From: Lentzea xinjiangensis
Lineage (GTDB): Bacteria; Actinomycetota; Actinomycetes; Mycobacteriales; Pseudonocardiaceae
DNA: 64,000 nucleotides
NCBI RefSeq assembly: GCF_900110955.1
Contig: NZ_FOFR01000003.1
Location: 248,001 to 312,000 of the forward strand
Reading direction: 5' to 3'
Below, in pieces: positions 35,565 through 46,544 of this stretch (position 1 is the stretch's first letter; each line of letters opens with the position of its first letter). The notes beneath the pieces are model-generated. The model was not told where the DNA came from, made no database searches, and saw only the letters and a program-made list of their open reading frames with translations. Both the position numbers and the translations under genes were made by a program.

Positions 35565-36395
35565 GAACTCCCGCAGGGCGCGCAGGAAGCCCTCCGGCTC
35601 GTCGACGTGCAGCATGTGCCCCGCCTCTTCCAGCACCACGGCGCGGGCTCGCGGGATCAGCTCCAGCGTCGGTTCGACCAGCGCGGCGGGGAACGTCATG
35701 TCCAGCCGCCCGTGCAGCAGGAGCACCGGGATGCCGAGGCCGGCGATCCGCCGCGCCGCGTCCGGAAGCCGCGGCGAGACCAGCGCCGGGAGCTGCCGCA
35801 CCCACTCCGCGCCGAACCTGACCTCCTCCAGCCGCCGCAGGTAACCGGGCATCGCCGCCGGTCGCCGGACGTTGGCCTCGGCGGCGGCGAACGCCTCGGC
35901 CCGCACGCACTCCTCCGGCGACAGGTCCCGCCGTTGCCACGGGTCCTCCTGCCGCGCCAGGACCTCGTCGCGCCCGGCCCACCCCGCGAAGGCGTCCGGC
36001 GGCACCGGCAGCACGCTGCTGCCCGCCACGACCAGGCTGCGCACGCGCGACGGATGGGTGATCGCGAACCGCTGCGCCACCATGCCGCCGTAGGAGTGGC
36101 CCAGCACGTCCGCGCGCTCCACCTCGAACGCGTCCAGCACCCGCACGAGGTCCTCCACCACGCCATCGGGGTGGTACTCGGGCACCCGGCCCGACCGGCC
36201 GCAGCCGCGCAGGTCCGGCATCAGCAGGCGGCAGGCGACCCGGTCGAGCGGATCCCGCAGGTAGCTGTGGTCCCAGTCGGGGCCACCGTGGATCGCGAGC
36301 ACCGTCCGCTCCCCCGGCCACTCCCGCCAGGCCACGAAGATCTCGGTCTCGGCCGGAACCACCCGTTCGCGCCACACAGACCCATCGAACCGCAA
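35508..36395 (-). CDS. alpha/beta-fold hydrolase (prolyl aminopeptidase-like)
   Basis: About 295 residues with an oxyanion loop HGGPDWDHSYLRD, the nucleophile elbow GHSYGGM, an acid in LLHGRLDMTFP, and the histidine in EAGHMLHVDEPE. The HGGP loop resembles proline iminopeptidases and related esterases. The start is uncertain: TTG 36395 or GTG 36377, neither with a ribosome site. Substrate unknown. Convergent with soxR and divergent from kptA. Confidence 0.83.
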   Translation of the reverse strand: MRFDGSVWRERVVPAETEIFVAWREWPGERTVLAIHGGPDWDHSYLRDPLDRVACRLLMPDLRGCGRSGRVPEYHPDGVVEDLVRVLDAFEVERADVLGHSYGGMVAQRFAITHPSRVRSLVVAGSSVLPVPPDAFAGWAGRDEVLARQEDPWQRRDLSPEECVRAEAFAAAEANVRRPAAMPGYLRRLEEVRFGAEWVRQLPALVSPRLPDAARRIAGLGIPVLLLHGRLDMTFPAALVEPTLELIPRARAVVLEEAGHMLHVDEPEGFLRALREFLEGAAFHDGLELGRPRPV

Positions 36396-36430
36396 AACGG
36401 CTGGACAGGCTGTGGTTTGCTGGAGCCCGA

Positions 36431-36955
36431 ATGGAAGACGAAAGAATGATCCGCCTCTCGAAGCGGATGTCCAAAGCGCTCCGGCACCAGCCGGAGCGCG
36501 TCGGCCTCACCCTGGACCCGGCCGGCTGGGTGCCGGTGGCCGACGTCCTGAACGCACTGGGCATCACGCCGGAAGACCTGCACGACGTGGTGGCGCGCAA
36601 CGACAAGAAGCGCTTCACCATCGACGGCGACCGCATCCGCGCCAACCAGGGCCACAGCGTCGAGGTGGACCTCGGCCTGCCGACCGCGGTTCCGCCGGAC
36701 CAGTTGTTCCACGGCACGGTCGCGCAGTTCCTCGACGACATCCTGCGCGACGGCCTGCGCCCCATGTCGCGTCACGACGTGCACCTCTCCCCCGACCGCG
36801 AGACCGCGCGCCGGGTCGGCGCCCGGCGCGGGCGGCCGTTGATCCTCACCGTCGACGCGAAGGCGATGCACGCGGACGGCCACGAGTTCCGGTTGAGCGC
36901 CAACGGGGTGTGGCTCACCGGGCACGTCCCGCCCGAGTACCTGGGCACCGCGTGA
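36431..36955 (+). CDS. kptA: RNA 2'-phosphotransferase (Tpt1/KptA)
   Basis: A 174-residue enzyme that moves an RNA 2'-phosphate to NAD+, giving ADP-ribose 1''-2'' cyclic phosphate and nicotinamide. KptA features are the winged N-terminus with the catalytic Arg-His pair (R18-H19 in KALRHQPERVGLTLD), IRANQGHS (69-76), LFHGT (92-96), HLSPDRETARRVGARRG and the C-terminal GVWLTGHVPPEYL. Bacteria have no tRNA splicing of the yeast type, so the physiological substrate is open; some Tpt1 enzymes also ADP-ribosylate RNA ends. It overlaps the next gene by 4 nt (GTGA) and lies convergent to a TIR-WD40 gene. Confidence 0.93.
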   Translation: MEDERMIRLSKRMSKALRHQPERVGLTLDPAGWVPVADVLNALGITPEDLHDVVARNDKKRFTIDGDRIRANQGHSVEVDLGLPTAVPPDQLFHGTVAQFLDDILRDGLRPMSRHDVHLSPDRETARRVGARRGRPLILTVDAKAMHADGHEFRLSANGVWLTGHVPPEYLGTA

Positions 36956-37554
36956 AACGCATCGTCGAGGCCGGCTACGACGCCATGGCGGAGCACTACC
37001 TCACGTGGTCCGCGGAGATCGCCGACGACCCGCGCCTGCACTACCTCGCGGAGTTCGAGACCCACCTGCCCGACCGGGCGAAGGTCCTCGACCTCGGTTG
37101 TGGCGCGGGCCTCCCGTGCAGCCGGGAGCTCGCCGAACGGCACGACGTGCTCGGCGTCGACCTGTCACAGCAGCAGATCGACCTCGCGCGCGCGAACGTG
37201 CCCAACGCGCGGTTCGAGAAGGCCGACATGACGGCGCTCGACTTCCCGGACGGCACGTTCGACGGAGTCACGGCGTTCTACTCGATCCTGCACGTGCCAC
37301 GCGCCGAGCAGCCCGCGCTCATCGCGAAGATCGCGCGGTGGCTCACGCCCGGCGGCGTGTTCCTGGCGTCGCTCGGCACCGGCACGCCGGACACCACCGA
37401 GACCTGGCTCGGCGTCGAGATGTTCTTCGGCAGCAACACGCCCGACGTGAACCGGGAACTGCTCGCGGAGCACCTGGAGATCGTCGTGGACGACCTGGTG
37501 ACGATGCACGAGCCGGACCCGGCCACGTTCCACTGGCTGCTCACCCGCAGGTGA
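36952..37554 (+). CDS. class I SAM-dependent methyltransferase
   Basis: A 200-residue methyltransferase with motif I VLDLGCGAGLPCSRELAERHDVLGVDLS, motif II-like region (FEKADMTALDFPDGTFDGVTAFYSILHV) and the later LTPGGVFLASLG. The GTG start overlaps the kptA stop, so it is co-translated with the RNA 2'-phosphotransferase; an RNA- or NAD-linked substrate is possible but is only inferred. Its last 14 bp overlap the 3' end of the convergent TIR-WD40 gene. Confidence 0.87.
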   Translation: MKRIVEAGYDAMAEHYLTWSAEIADDPRLHYLAEFETHLPDRAKVLDLGCGAGLPCSRELAERHDVLGVDLSQQQIDLARANVPNARFEKADMTALDFPDGTFDGVTAFYSILHVPRAEQPALIAKIARWLTPGGVFLASLGTGTPDTTETWLGVEMFFGSNTPDVNRELLAEHLEIVVDDLVTMHEPDPATFHWLLTRR

Positions 37555-40228
37555 GGTCGGCGGGCGGCGAGGTGCCCACGTACCGGCGCCATTCGTCCGC
37601 CGTCAGGCCACGGCCGGCGGACGCGCACGCCGAGCGCACCCAGTTCTCCTCGGACAGGTCCCACGCGGTGAGCGGCGAGTCGGAGATCGCCGTGACCACG
37701 CGCCGGTCGCCGTCGAACGCCACACCGATGCGCCCGAACCGGCCGCGCTGCTCGACCAGCGGCACCTGTCCGACGACCTCACCGGTGCCGAGGTCCGTGA
37801 TCACCATCGCGTGGTCGCGGCGGAGCTGGGCGGCGAGGGTGGTGCTCGGGCCGGCGGCGATCCCCGGCAGGTAGCTGGGGTCGGTGGGCACGTCGCGGTG
37901 CGAGGTGCCCGCGGTGTCCCAGATCTCGATGGTGCCGTCGCGCTGGACGAGCAGGCTGTCGTCGGTGAACGCGACCGCGTCGGCGCGGCCGCCGAGTGAG
38001 CGGCGGGCACCGGTCGAGGTGTCGACCAGCTCGACGGAGTCCGGGGTGGCCACCGCGGCGGCGGAGGCGTCCGCGCTGATCGCGGCGAGGTGCCCGGCCG
38101 GCGGCCAGCCCGCGTGGTCGAGGCGGCGGCCGAGGGTGGTCGTGCGTTCCAGGGCGAGGTCGGGGCCGGAGAAGAGCTGCACGTCGCCCTGCTCGTTCAC
38201 GGTGACGAGCCGGCTGTCGTCGGCGGCGGCGCGCAGGGCGACCAGGTGCTCGGCGACCACGTCGCCCTTCCACCGCACGGACCGCCGCAGTCCCGGCCGG
38301 GTGTCCCAGGTCTCGCCGATGCCCTCGGGCAGCGTCACGGCGTAGAGCTTGTCGCCGGTCGAGTTCCACGCCACCGGGCCGAACTCGCTGTCCGGGCCCA
38401 CGGACTCCGACGACGACCCGACCGCCACGTCCGCACCCGCGGCGACGGCGACCCTGCCGTCCTCGACGGCGAGCCAGGGGGCGGGGCAGGCGTTGCACGA
38501 CAGCGGCGAGCGGGTTCCCAGCTCGGAGGCCAGGCGGGTGTTGCGGGTGAGGTCCCACAGCACGAGCCGGTCGAGCGAGGCGGAGACCAGGCGGTCGGTG
38601 GAACCGAGGAACTCGACGAAGGTCGTGTCGCTGTTGCCGTCCAGTCGCGCGCGTTCACCGGCCGTCGGGCCGGTCATGTCGTAGACGTGGATCGTGCCGA
38701 TGTCGGCCACGGCCGTGCGGGCGCCGTTGTCGCTGATCGCCACGTGGGACGGGTTGGGACGGCCATCGGGCAGCGCGACGTCCTGCGAGTCGTGGTCGAA
38801 CGCGGGACGGTCGGTGCGCCACAACCTCGTCTCACCGTCGGCGGACCAGCCGAAGTGGTCGCCGTTCGCGGACAGGCCGATCCAGAACCCGTTGGCGGGC
38901 AGCACGTTGCCCTGTGCGGTGGCGAGGACCTCCATGCTCGCCGGGGACCGGCGCGTCCACTCGAAGTCGGTCAGCTCCAGCAGCGTCCCGTCGTCCGGGA
39001 GCCGCATCCCGAGCAACGGCCAGGCGGTCCCGTCCCGCTGCGCGCGGCGGTCCGTCCGTCCATCGTGGACGATCGACAGGAAGTGGCCCTCCCCGCCGTC
39101 GCGCGTGGTCGCGTGGACGGCGGTGAACCGGCCCGACGGCGACACCGCCACCAGCACGGACGACAGGTCCGCCGGAGTCTCGAACCGCCGCACGTCACCG
39201 GAGCGGGCGTCCCAGCGCACCGACGAGCCCGCGGAGGAGGCGGCGACCACCGCGCCGTCGGCGTTCACCGCCACCGCGGTCACCGGGCTCGACCCGACCT
39301 CCGTCTCGGCACGCGAACCCGCGGCGAGGTCGAGCCGCACCACCCTGCCGTCCTCGGTGCCGGCGACGGCGATCTTGCCGTCCGCCGACGCGGCGAGGGC
39401 GGACACCTCGCCGCCGACCTGCACGTACCGGTCGAGTTGCGGGCTGGCCGTCAACGCCTGGAAGAGCGCGGACCGGGTCTCGGCGTTCGGCTCGACCCGG
39501 TAGCCCTCGGCCGCGAGCACCTGGCTCAGCGCGAGGTCGGTGCGCAGGTTCGCCACCGCCGCCGACGCGAGTCCCCTCGCCGTCGCCGTGCGGGCCTGGG
39601 CGATGGCGTCGTCGCGCTGCGCCACCGCGATCAGCGCCGCGACCAGCACGGCCGCGGCCAGCACCGCCAGCGCCGTGACCGCGCCGCGCGCCAGCCGCAT
39701 CGTGCGGCGGTGCTGGCGGACGTGCTCGCCGACCAGGTCGTCCTTCGGCACCCCGCGCACCGCGCTCGCGATGTCCGCGACGCACTCGCGCAGCCGCGGG
39801 TTCGACTCGTCGACGTTCTCCGCCGACCGCAACCACCGCAGGTCGACCCAGCGCGGCTCCTCGCCGAGCGCCCTGCGCACCCGCGGGGGCACCGACTGGG
39901 CGTACTCGCCCGAGGTGAGCACGACGAGGATCCGCTGGGCGGACCGGTGTTCCAGCCACCACTCCAGCTCGCGGTTGACCCACGTCGAGGCGGCGGCCTC
40001 CGGCGAGGCCATCAGGACCAGCCAGCGCGACCGGGCCAGGTGCTCCTCGATCGACGTCCACAGCCCGGGGCTCGCCGGCAGGGTCGCGTCGTCGAGGAAC
40101 ACCCGGGACGCGCGCGGCCGGTACCAGGGCTTGGCGAAGCGCTGCACACCGCGCTGCAGCGCCGGAGCGAGCACACCGTCGAGCGCTCTGTTGTACGAGA
40201 TGAACGCGTCGAAGTCAGGCTCGCCCAC
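37541..40228 (-). CDS. TIR-transmembrane-WD40-like beta-propeller protein
   Basis: An 895-residue protein. Residues 1-160 are a TIR domain (FDAFISYNRALDGVLAPALQRGVQRFAKPWYRPR, RVFLDDATLP, STWVNRELEWWL with E87 at the catalytic position). A helix follows at 183-203. The rest is a propeller of degenerate WD-like repeats (several LWRTD/LWDLT/IWDTAG ends). It ends in a Cys-containing cap (CASAGRGLTADEWRRYVG) like that of the TIR-nSTAND1-WD40 protein at 1342. No NTPase domain is present. GTG 40226-40228 is the likely start (CAGAAT lies 7 nt upstream). Its position inside the his cluster, next to kptA, is unusual. Confidence 0.88.
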   Translation of the reverse strand: MGEPDFDAFISYNRALDGVLAPALQRGVQRFAKPWYRPRASRVFLDDATLPASPGLWTSIEEHLARSRWLVLMASPEAAASTWVNRELEWWLEHRSAQRILVVLTSGEYAQSVPPRVRRALGEEPRWVDLRWLRSAENVDESNPRLRECVADIASAVRGVPKDDLVGEHVRQHRRTMRLARGAVTALAVLAAAVLVAALIAVAQRDDAIAQARTATARGLASAAVANLRTDLALSQVLAAEGYRVEPNAETRSALFQALTASPQLDRYVQVGGEVSALAASADGKIAVAGTEDGRVVRLDLAAGSRAETEVGSSPVTAVAVNADGAVVAASSAGSSVRWDARSGDVRRFETPADLSSVLVAVSPSGRFTAVHATTRDGGEGHFLSIVHDGRTDRRAQRDGTAWPLLGMRLPDDGTLLELTDFEWTRRSPASMEVLATAQGNVLPANGFWIGLSANGDHFGWSADGETRLWRTDRPAFDHDSQDVALPDGRPNPSHVAISDNGARTAVADIGTIHVYDMTGPTAGERARLDGNSDTTFVEFLGSTDRLVSASLDRLVLWDLTRNTRLASELGTRSPLSCNACPAPWLAVEDGRVAVAAGADVAVGSSSESVGPDSEFGPVAWNSTGDKLYAVTLPEGIGETWDTRPGLRRSVRWKGDVVAEHLVALRAAADDSRLVTVNEQGDVQLFSGPDLALERTTTLGRRLDHAGWPPAGHLAAISADASAAAVATPDSVELVDTSTGARRSLGGRADAVAFTDDSLLVQRDGTIEIWDTAGTSHRDVPTDPSYLPGIAAGPSTTLAAQLRRDHAMVITDLGTGEVVGQVPLVEQRGRFGRIGVAFDGDRRVVTAISDSPLTAWDLSEENWVRSACASAGRGLTADEWRRYVGTSPPADLTCG

Positions 40229-40252
40229 GTGCTCGATTCTGGCGGTTCGGTC

Positions 40253-40408
40253 CTAGATGAGCCAGAGGACGGCGCCGCCCACCGCGAGCACGATCAGCAC
40301 CAGCAGGATGACCGCCATCAGCCTGGCGGTCTTCCACGTCGCGTAGACGCCACCGGCCAGGAAACCCGCGAGGGCCAGCAGGCCGATGACGACGACCTCC
40401 TTCGGCAT
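40253..40408 (-). CDS. 51-residue two-helix membrane protein after hisB
   Basis: A 51-residue ORF read from ATG 40406-40408 to TAG 40253-40255. The ATG follows the hisB TAG with no gap, so translation can continue directly. The product has two helices (VVVIGLLALAGFLAGGVYATW and LMAVILLVLIVLAVGGAVLWLI) joined by KTAR. No known family; the codon use and the abutting start suggest a real small gene. Confidence 0.65.
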   Translation of the reverse strand: MPKEVVVIGLLALAGFLAGGVYATWKTARLMAVILLVLIVLAVGGAVLWLI

Positions 40409-43427
<3,019 letters not shown>

Positions 43428-43434
43428 GTACCAC

Positions 43435-43440
43435 AGCCTA
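43435..43440 (-). promoter_or_regulatory. -10 element TAGGCT of hisD
   Basis: TAGGCT on the minus strand, 7 nt before the hisD ATG. No T-box or attenuator-like structure is seen in the 132-bp gap to the divergent gene. Confidence 0.6.
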
Positions 43441-43559
43441 GTAGCTGCGGAAATCTGTCAACGGTCACCCCGCTATCGGCGCTACTCAGCCTGTGACGCC
43501 ACGGCCACGCTCGGTCGAGCACCACTCCGTCGCACACCCCTGCCGATGATGGAGGAACC

Positions 43560-44858
43560 ATGTTCACCAAGCGCCGCGGCACGATCGCCGCAGTGCTCGG
43601 GTTCTGCCTGCCCGTGCTGGTCGCGGGCATGGCGGCACCCGGCAACGCCGACTCCGGCCGCTACCTGCTGGAGGTCACCGCCGACACGTCCGCCGAACGC
43701 ACCCAGGTCGCCAGGACCGGTGTCGACGTGCTCGGAGCGACCAAGCTCACGACCGTGCAGGTCGTGGCCGACAAGGCCCAGTACCGCGCCCTGCAGGCGA
43801 CCGGGCTGCCGATCACCTACGTCGGCGACTTCGAGCAGGAGCTCAAGAAGCTCGGCCAGGTCCAGTTCGCGGACCCGCAGCCCGGCCAGGTCGGCACGCA
43901 GGACTTCCCGTCCGGCTACACCGGCTACCACAACTTCGCGGAGACCACCGCGGAGCTGCAGCAGACCGTCCGCGACCACCCGGCGCTGGCCAGCCTGCGC
44001 AGCATCGGCAAGAGCTACCAGAACCGGGACATCTGGGCACTCAAGATCAGTGACAACGTGGCCTCCGACGAGAGCGAGCCGGAGGTGCTGTTCGTCTGCG
44101 GCCAGCACGCCCGCGAGCACCTGACCGTCGAGCAGTGCCTGCAGATCGCCAAGCGCTACACCGACAGCTACGCCACCCCGGCGGTCAAGAACCTCGTCGA
44201 CAACCGCGAGGTCTGGATCGTCCCGATGATGAACCCGGACGGCGCCGAGTACGACATCGCCACCGGCTCGTTCCGCGGCTGGCGCAAGAACCGCCAGGGC
44301 AACGGCACCGACCTCAACCGCAACTGGGGCTACAAGTGGGGCTGCTGCGGCGGTTCGAGCGGCAGCAGCACGTCGGACACCTACCGCGGCACGGCGGCGT
44401 TCTCCGCTCCGGAGACCGCCCGCATCCGCGACTTCGTGAACTCGCGCGTGGTCGGTGGCAGCCAGCAGATCAAGACGTTCATCGACTTCCACTCGTACTC
44501 GGAGCTCGTGCTGTGGCCGTACGGCTACACGCAGGCGGACACGGACACGGGCCTCAACGCGGACGAGGCCCGCGCGTTCCAGACGCTCGGCAGGCAGATG
44601 GCCGCCACCAACGGCTACACGCCGGAGCAGGCGAGCGACCTGTACATCACCGACGGCAGCAGCGACGACTGGATGTGGGGCCAGCACAAGATCTGGGCGT
44701 ACACCTTCGAGATGTACCCGGCCAGCGGCGGCGCCCTGAACGGCTTCTACCCGCGTGACACGGTCATCGCGGCGCAGACCGCCCGCAACGACCGCGCCGT
44801 CGACCTGCTGATGAGCTACTCGGACTGCGTGAAGCGGGTCATCGGGCAGACCTGCTGA
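43560..44858 (+). CDS. secreted M14-family zinc carboxypeptidase
   Basis: A 432-residue exported metallopeptidase. The signal peptide probably ends at A30 (GMAAPGNA). A propeptide follows (to about 115), then the catalytic domain with zinc ligands H183-x2-E186 (GQHAREHLT) and H311 (IDFHSYSE), substrate-binding TDLNRNWGYKW and the catalytic E384 (YTFEMYP). A Cys pair (CCGG, 262-263) and C-terminal DCVKRVIGQTC suggest disulfides. ATG follows GGAGGAACC. It removes C-terminal amino acids from peptides outside the cell. Confidence 0.94.
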   Translation: MFTKRRGTIAAVLGFCLPVLVAGMAAPGNADSGRYLLEVTADTSAERTQVARTGVDVLGATKLTTVQVVADKAQYRALQATGLPITYVGDFEQELKKLGQVQFADPQPGQVGTQDFPSGYTGYHNFAETTAELQQTVRDHPALASLRSIGKSYQNRDIWALKISDNVASDESEPEVLFVCGQHAREHLTVEQCLQIAKRYTDSYATPAVKNLVDNREVWIVPMMNPDGAEYDIATGSFRGWRKNRQGNGTDLNRNWGYKWGCCGGSSGSSTSDTYRGTAAFSAPETARIRDFVNSRVVGGSQQIKTFIDFHSYSELVLWPYGYTQADTDTGLNADEARAFQTLGRQMAATNGYTPEQASDLYITDGSSDDWMWGQHKIWAYTFEMYPASGGALNGFYPRDTVIAAQTARNDRAVDLLMSYSDCVKRVIGQTC

Positions 44859-45963
44859 TCCTCTCCAGCGCCTGGTCGACCTCCTGGTCGGTGACGAAGT
44901 AGTGCGGTGAGGCCCGCACTACTTCGTCCAGGCCGCGCCGCGTCATGTCGATCAACGTCGACCCGCGCTGCGACACGGTGACGGCGACGTCCTCCCGCCA
45001 GAGCCGGTCCTTGAGCTCCGTCGCCGGCACCCGGTCGCTCGTGAACGTGACGATGCCGCACCGCCGTTCGCCGAGGTCGCGCACGGTGATCCCGTCGATC
45101 GCCGCGAGACCGTCGCGCAAGCGCGCCGCGCGGGCGGTGACCTCGGCCTCGATCACATCAGGACCCTTGGCCAGGGCGTACTTCGCGGCGGCGATCAGGC
45201 CCAGCCGGTCGGCCACGCTGAACTCCCACAGCTCGAACACCCGCGCGTCGTCCCGCGGCGCGAAGCGGCCGGGCGCGGTCCACTCGGCGGCGCTGTGGTC
45301 GAACAACCGCGGCCGCATCCTGCGCCGCGCGTCGTTCCGCACGACCAGCGCGCCCGTGCCGCGCGGCCCGCGCAGCCACTTGCGGCCGGTGCAGACCAGC
45401 ACGTCGTAGTCGAGGTGGCGCAGGTCGAGCTGACCGGCCGACTGGCAGGCGTCGAGCAGCACCAGCGCACCCGCCTCACGGACCTTCGCGGTGATCTCGG
45501 CGACCGGGTTGACCAGGCCGCCGTTCGTGGGCACGTGCACGAGCGAGATCAGCTTGACCCGGTCGTCCAGGTCCAGCGCCTCGACGTCGACCTGCCCGTG
45601 CCGGTCGGACGGCATGACCTCGATCGTCGCGCCGGTCTCCTCCGCGCGGCGCAGCATCGGCACCGCGTTGCCGCCGTACTCGACCTCGGTGATGAGCACG
45701 CGGTCGCCCTCGCCCAGCACGACGGCGTCGAACGCGGTGAGCCACGACCGGGTCGCGCTGTCGGTGAACGCGACCTCGGACGGCTCGCACCCGAAGAGCT
45801 CGGCCAGCACGCCGTAGCCCGCCTCCACGTCATCATGCCGTTCCGCGGCGGCCCGGTAGCCGCCGATCTCGGTCTCCCGGCGGAGGTGGCCGACCACCTC
45901 GTCGACCACCTCGGCGGGCGGGATCGAGGAACCGGCGCTGTCCAGGAAGATCAGGTCGCTCAC
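44839..45963 (-). CDS. class V PLP-dependent aminotransferase/lyase (EgtE-like)
   Basis: A 374-residue fold-type I PLP enzyme. The opening LIFLDSAGSSIPP and ETEIGGYRAA resemble ergothioneine lyase EgtE and isopenicillin-N epimerase-like proteins. PLP contacts are H143 (LVHVPTNGG), D171 (LLDACQSAGQLDLR) and the Schiff-base lysine K195 (CTGRKWLRGPRGTG). No egtABCD genes are nearby, so the substrate is open. The start GTG 45961-45963 is 7 nt after CACAGT. The 3' end overlaps the convergent carboxypeptidase gene by 20 bp. Confidence 0.85.
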   Translation of the reverse strand: MSDLIFLDSAGSSIPPAEVVDEVVGHLRRETEIGGYRAAAERHDDVEAGYGVLAELFGCEPSEVAFTDSATRSWLTAFDAVVLGEGDRVLITEVEYGGNAVPMLRRAEETGATIEVMPSDRHGQVDVEALDLDDRVKLISLVHVPTNGGLVNPVAEITAKVREAGALVLLDACQSAGQLDLRHLDYDVLVCTGRKWLRGPRGTGALVVRNDARRRMRPRLFDHSAAEWTAPGRFAPRDDARVFELWEFSVADRLGLIAAAKYALAKGPDVIEAEVTARAARLRDGLAAIDGITVRDLGERRCGIVTFTSDRVPATELKDRLWREDVAVTVSQRGSTLIDMTRRGLDEVVRASPHYFVTDQEVDQALERISRSAR

Positions 45964-46024
45964 CGGCACCACTGTGCCACCCCGGACCGGCGACCCCGGC
46001 GGCATGGTTCACGCACCGCGAAAA

Positions 46025-46030
46025 TAGGCT
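46025..46030 (+). promoter_or_regulatory. -10 element TAGGCT of the 46038 gene
   Basis: TAGGCT, 7 nt, then ATG 46038; leaderless arrangement identical to that of hisD. Confidence 0.6.
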
Positions 46031-46037
46031 CGATCCC

Positions 46038-46541
46038 ATGCTCGATTCCACGGTGGAGATCCCCTACGGCAAGCGCATGCGGCCGCGGTACGTGCGGTTC
46101 CTGATCATCACGGCGGTCGGGGTCGCGCTGGTCGCGCTCGGCCTGGACATCCCGTGGCTGCTCATCGCGCTGATCGTCCTGGGCGTGCTGAACACCGTCG
46201 TGTGCGTGGGCGCTCTCTACGTGCTGTACCGCCAGCCGCACACGATCTCCGCGGACGAGCTGCGGTTGCGGCAGCTCGGGTTCTTCGACTGGCGCATCCC
46301 GACCGCCGACCTCGGGGCGGCGCGGGTCGCCGAGCGGTCCCACCGGGGGCGGCGCAGCGTCGAGGTGATCGGCGACGCGCTCGTCGTCCAGTCGCTGACC
46401 AGGACGAACGTGTCCGTGCCGTTCCGCGAGCCGCAGCTCGTGGACCTCGGCAAGACCGGCGCGCGGCAGGTCGAGCGCGTCGAGTTCTGGGCGGACGACC
46501 CGGAGAAGGCAGTCCGCGACATCAACGCCCGGACCCTCTGA
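46038..46541 (+). CDS. membrane protein with two helices and a PH-like C-terminal domain
   Basis: A 167-residue protein. Two helices lie at about 18-37 and 40-64 (VRFLIITAVGVALVALGLDI and LLIALIVLGVLNTVVCVGALYVLY). The remaining 100 residues (HTISADELRLRQLGFFDWRIPTADLGAARV...) look like a bacterial PH-type beta domain that follows membrane segments in many small actinobacterial proteins. Function unknown. ATG 46038 is fixed by the -10 at 7 nt. Confidence 0.75.
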   Translation: MLDSTVEIPYGKRMRPRYVRFLIITAVGVALVALGLDIPWLLIALIVLGVLNTVVCVGALYVLYRQPHTISADELRLRQLGFFDWRIPTADLGAARVAERSHRGRRSVEVIGDALVVQSLTRTNVSVPFREPQLVDLGKTGARQVERVEFWADDPEKAVRDINARTL

Positions 46542-46544
46542 CGG

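Noticed and set aside
43428..43559. T-box or attenuator for the his genes
   Set aside because: No T-box sequence, histidine codon run or paired alternative hairpins; the -10 is 7 nt from the hisD start.
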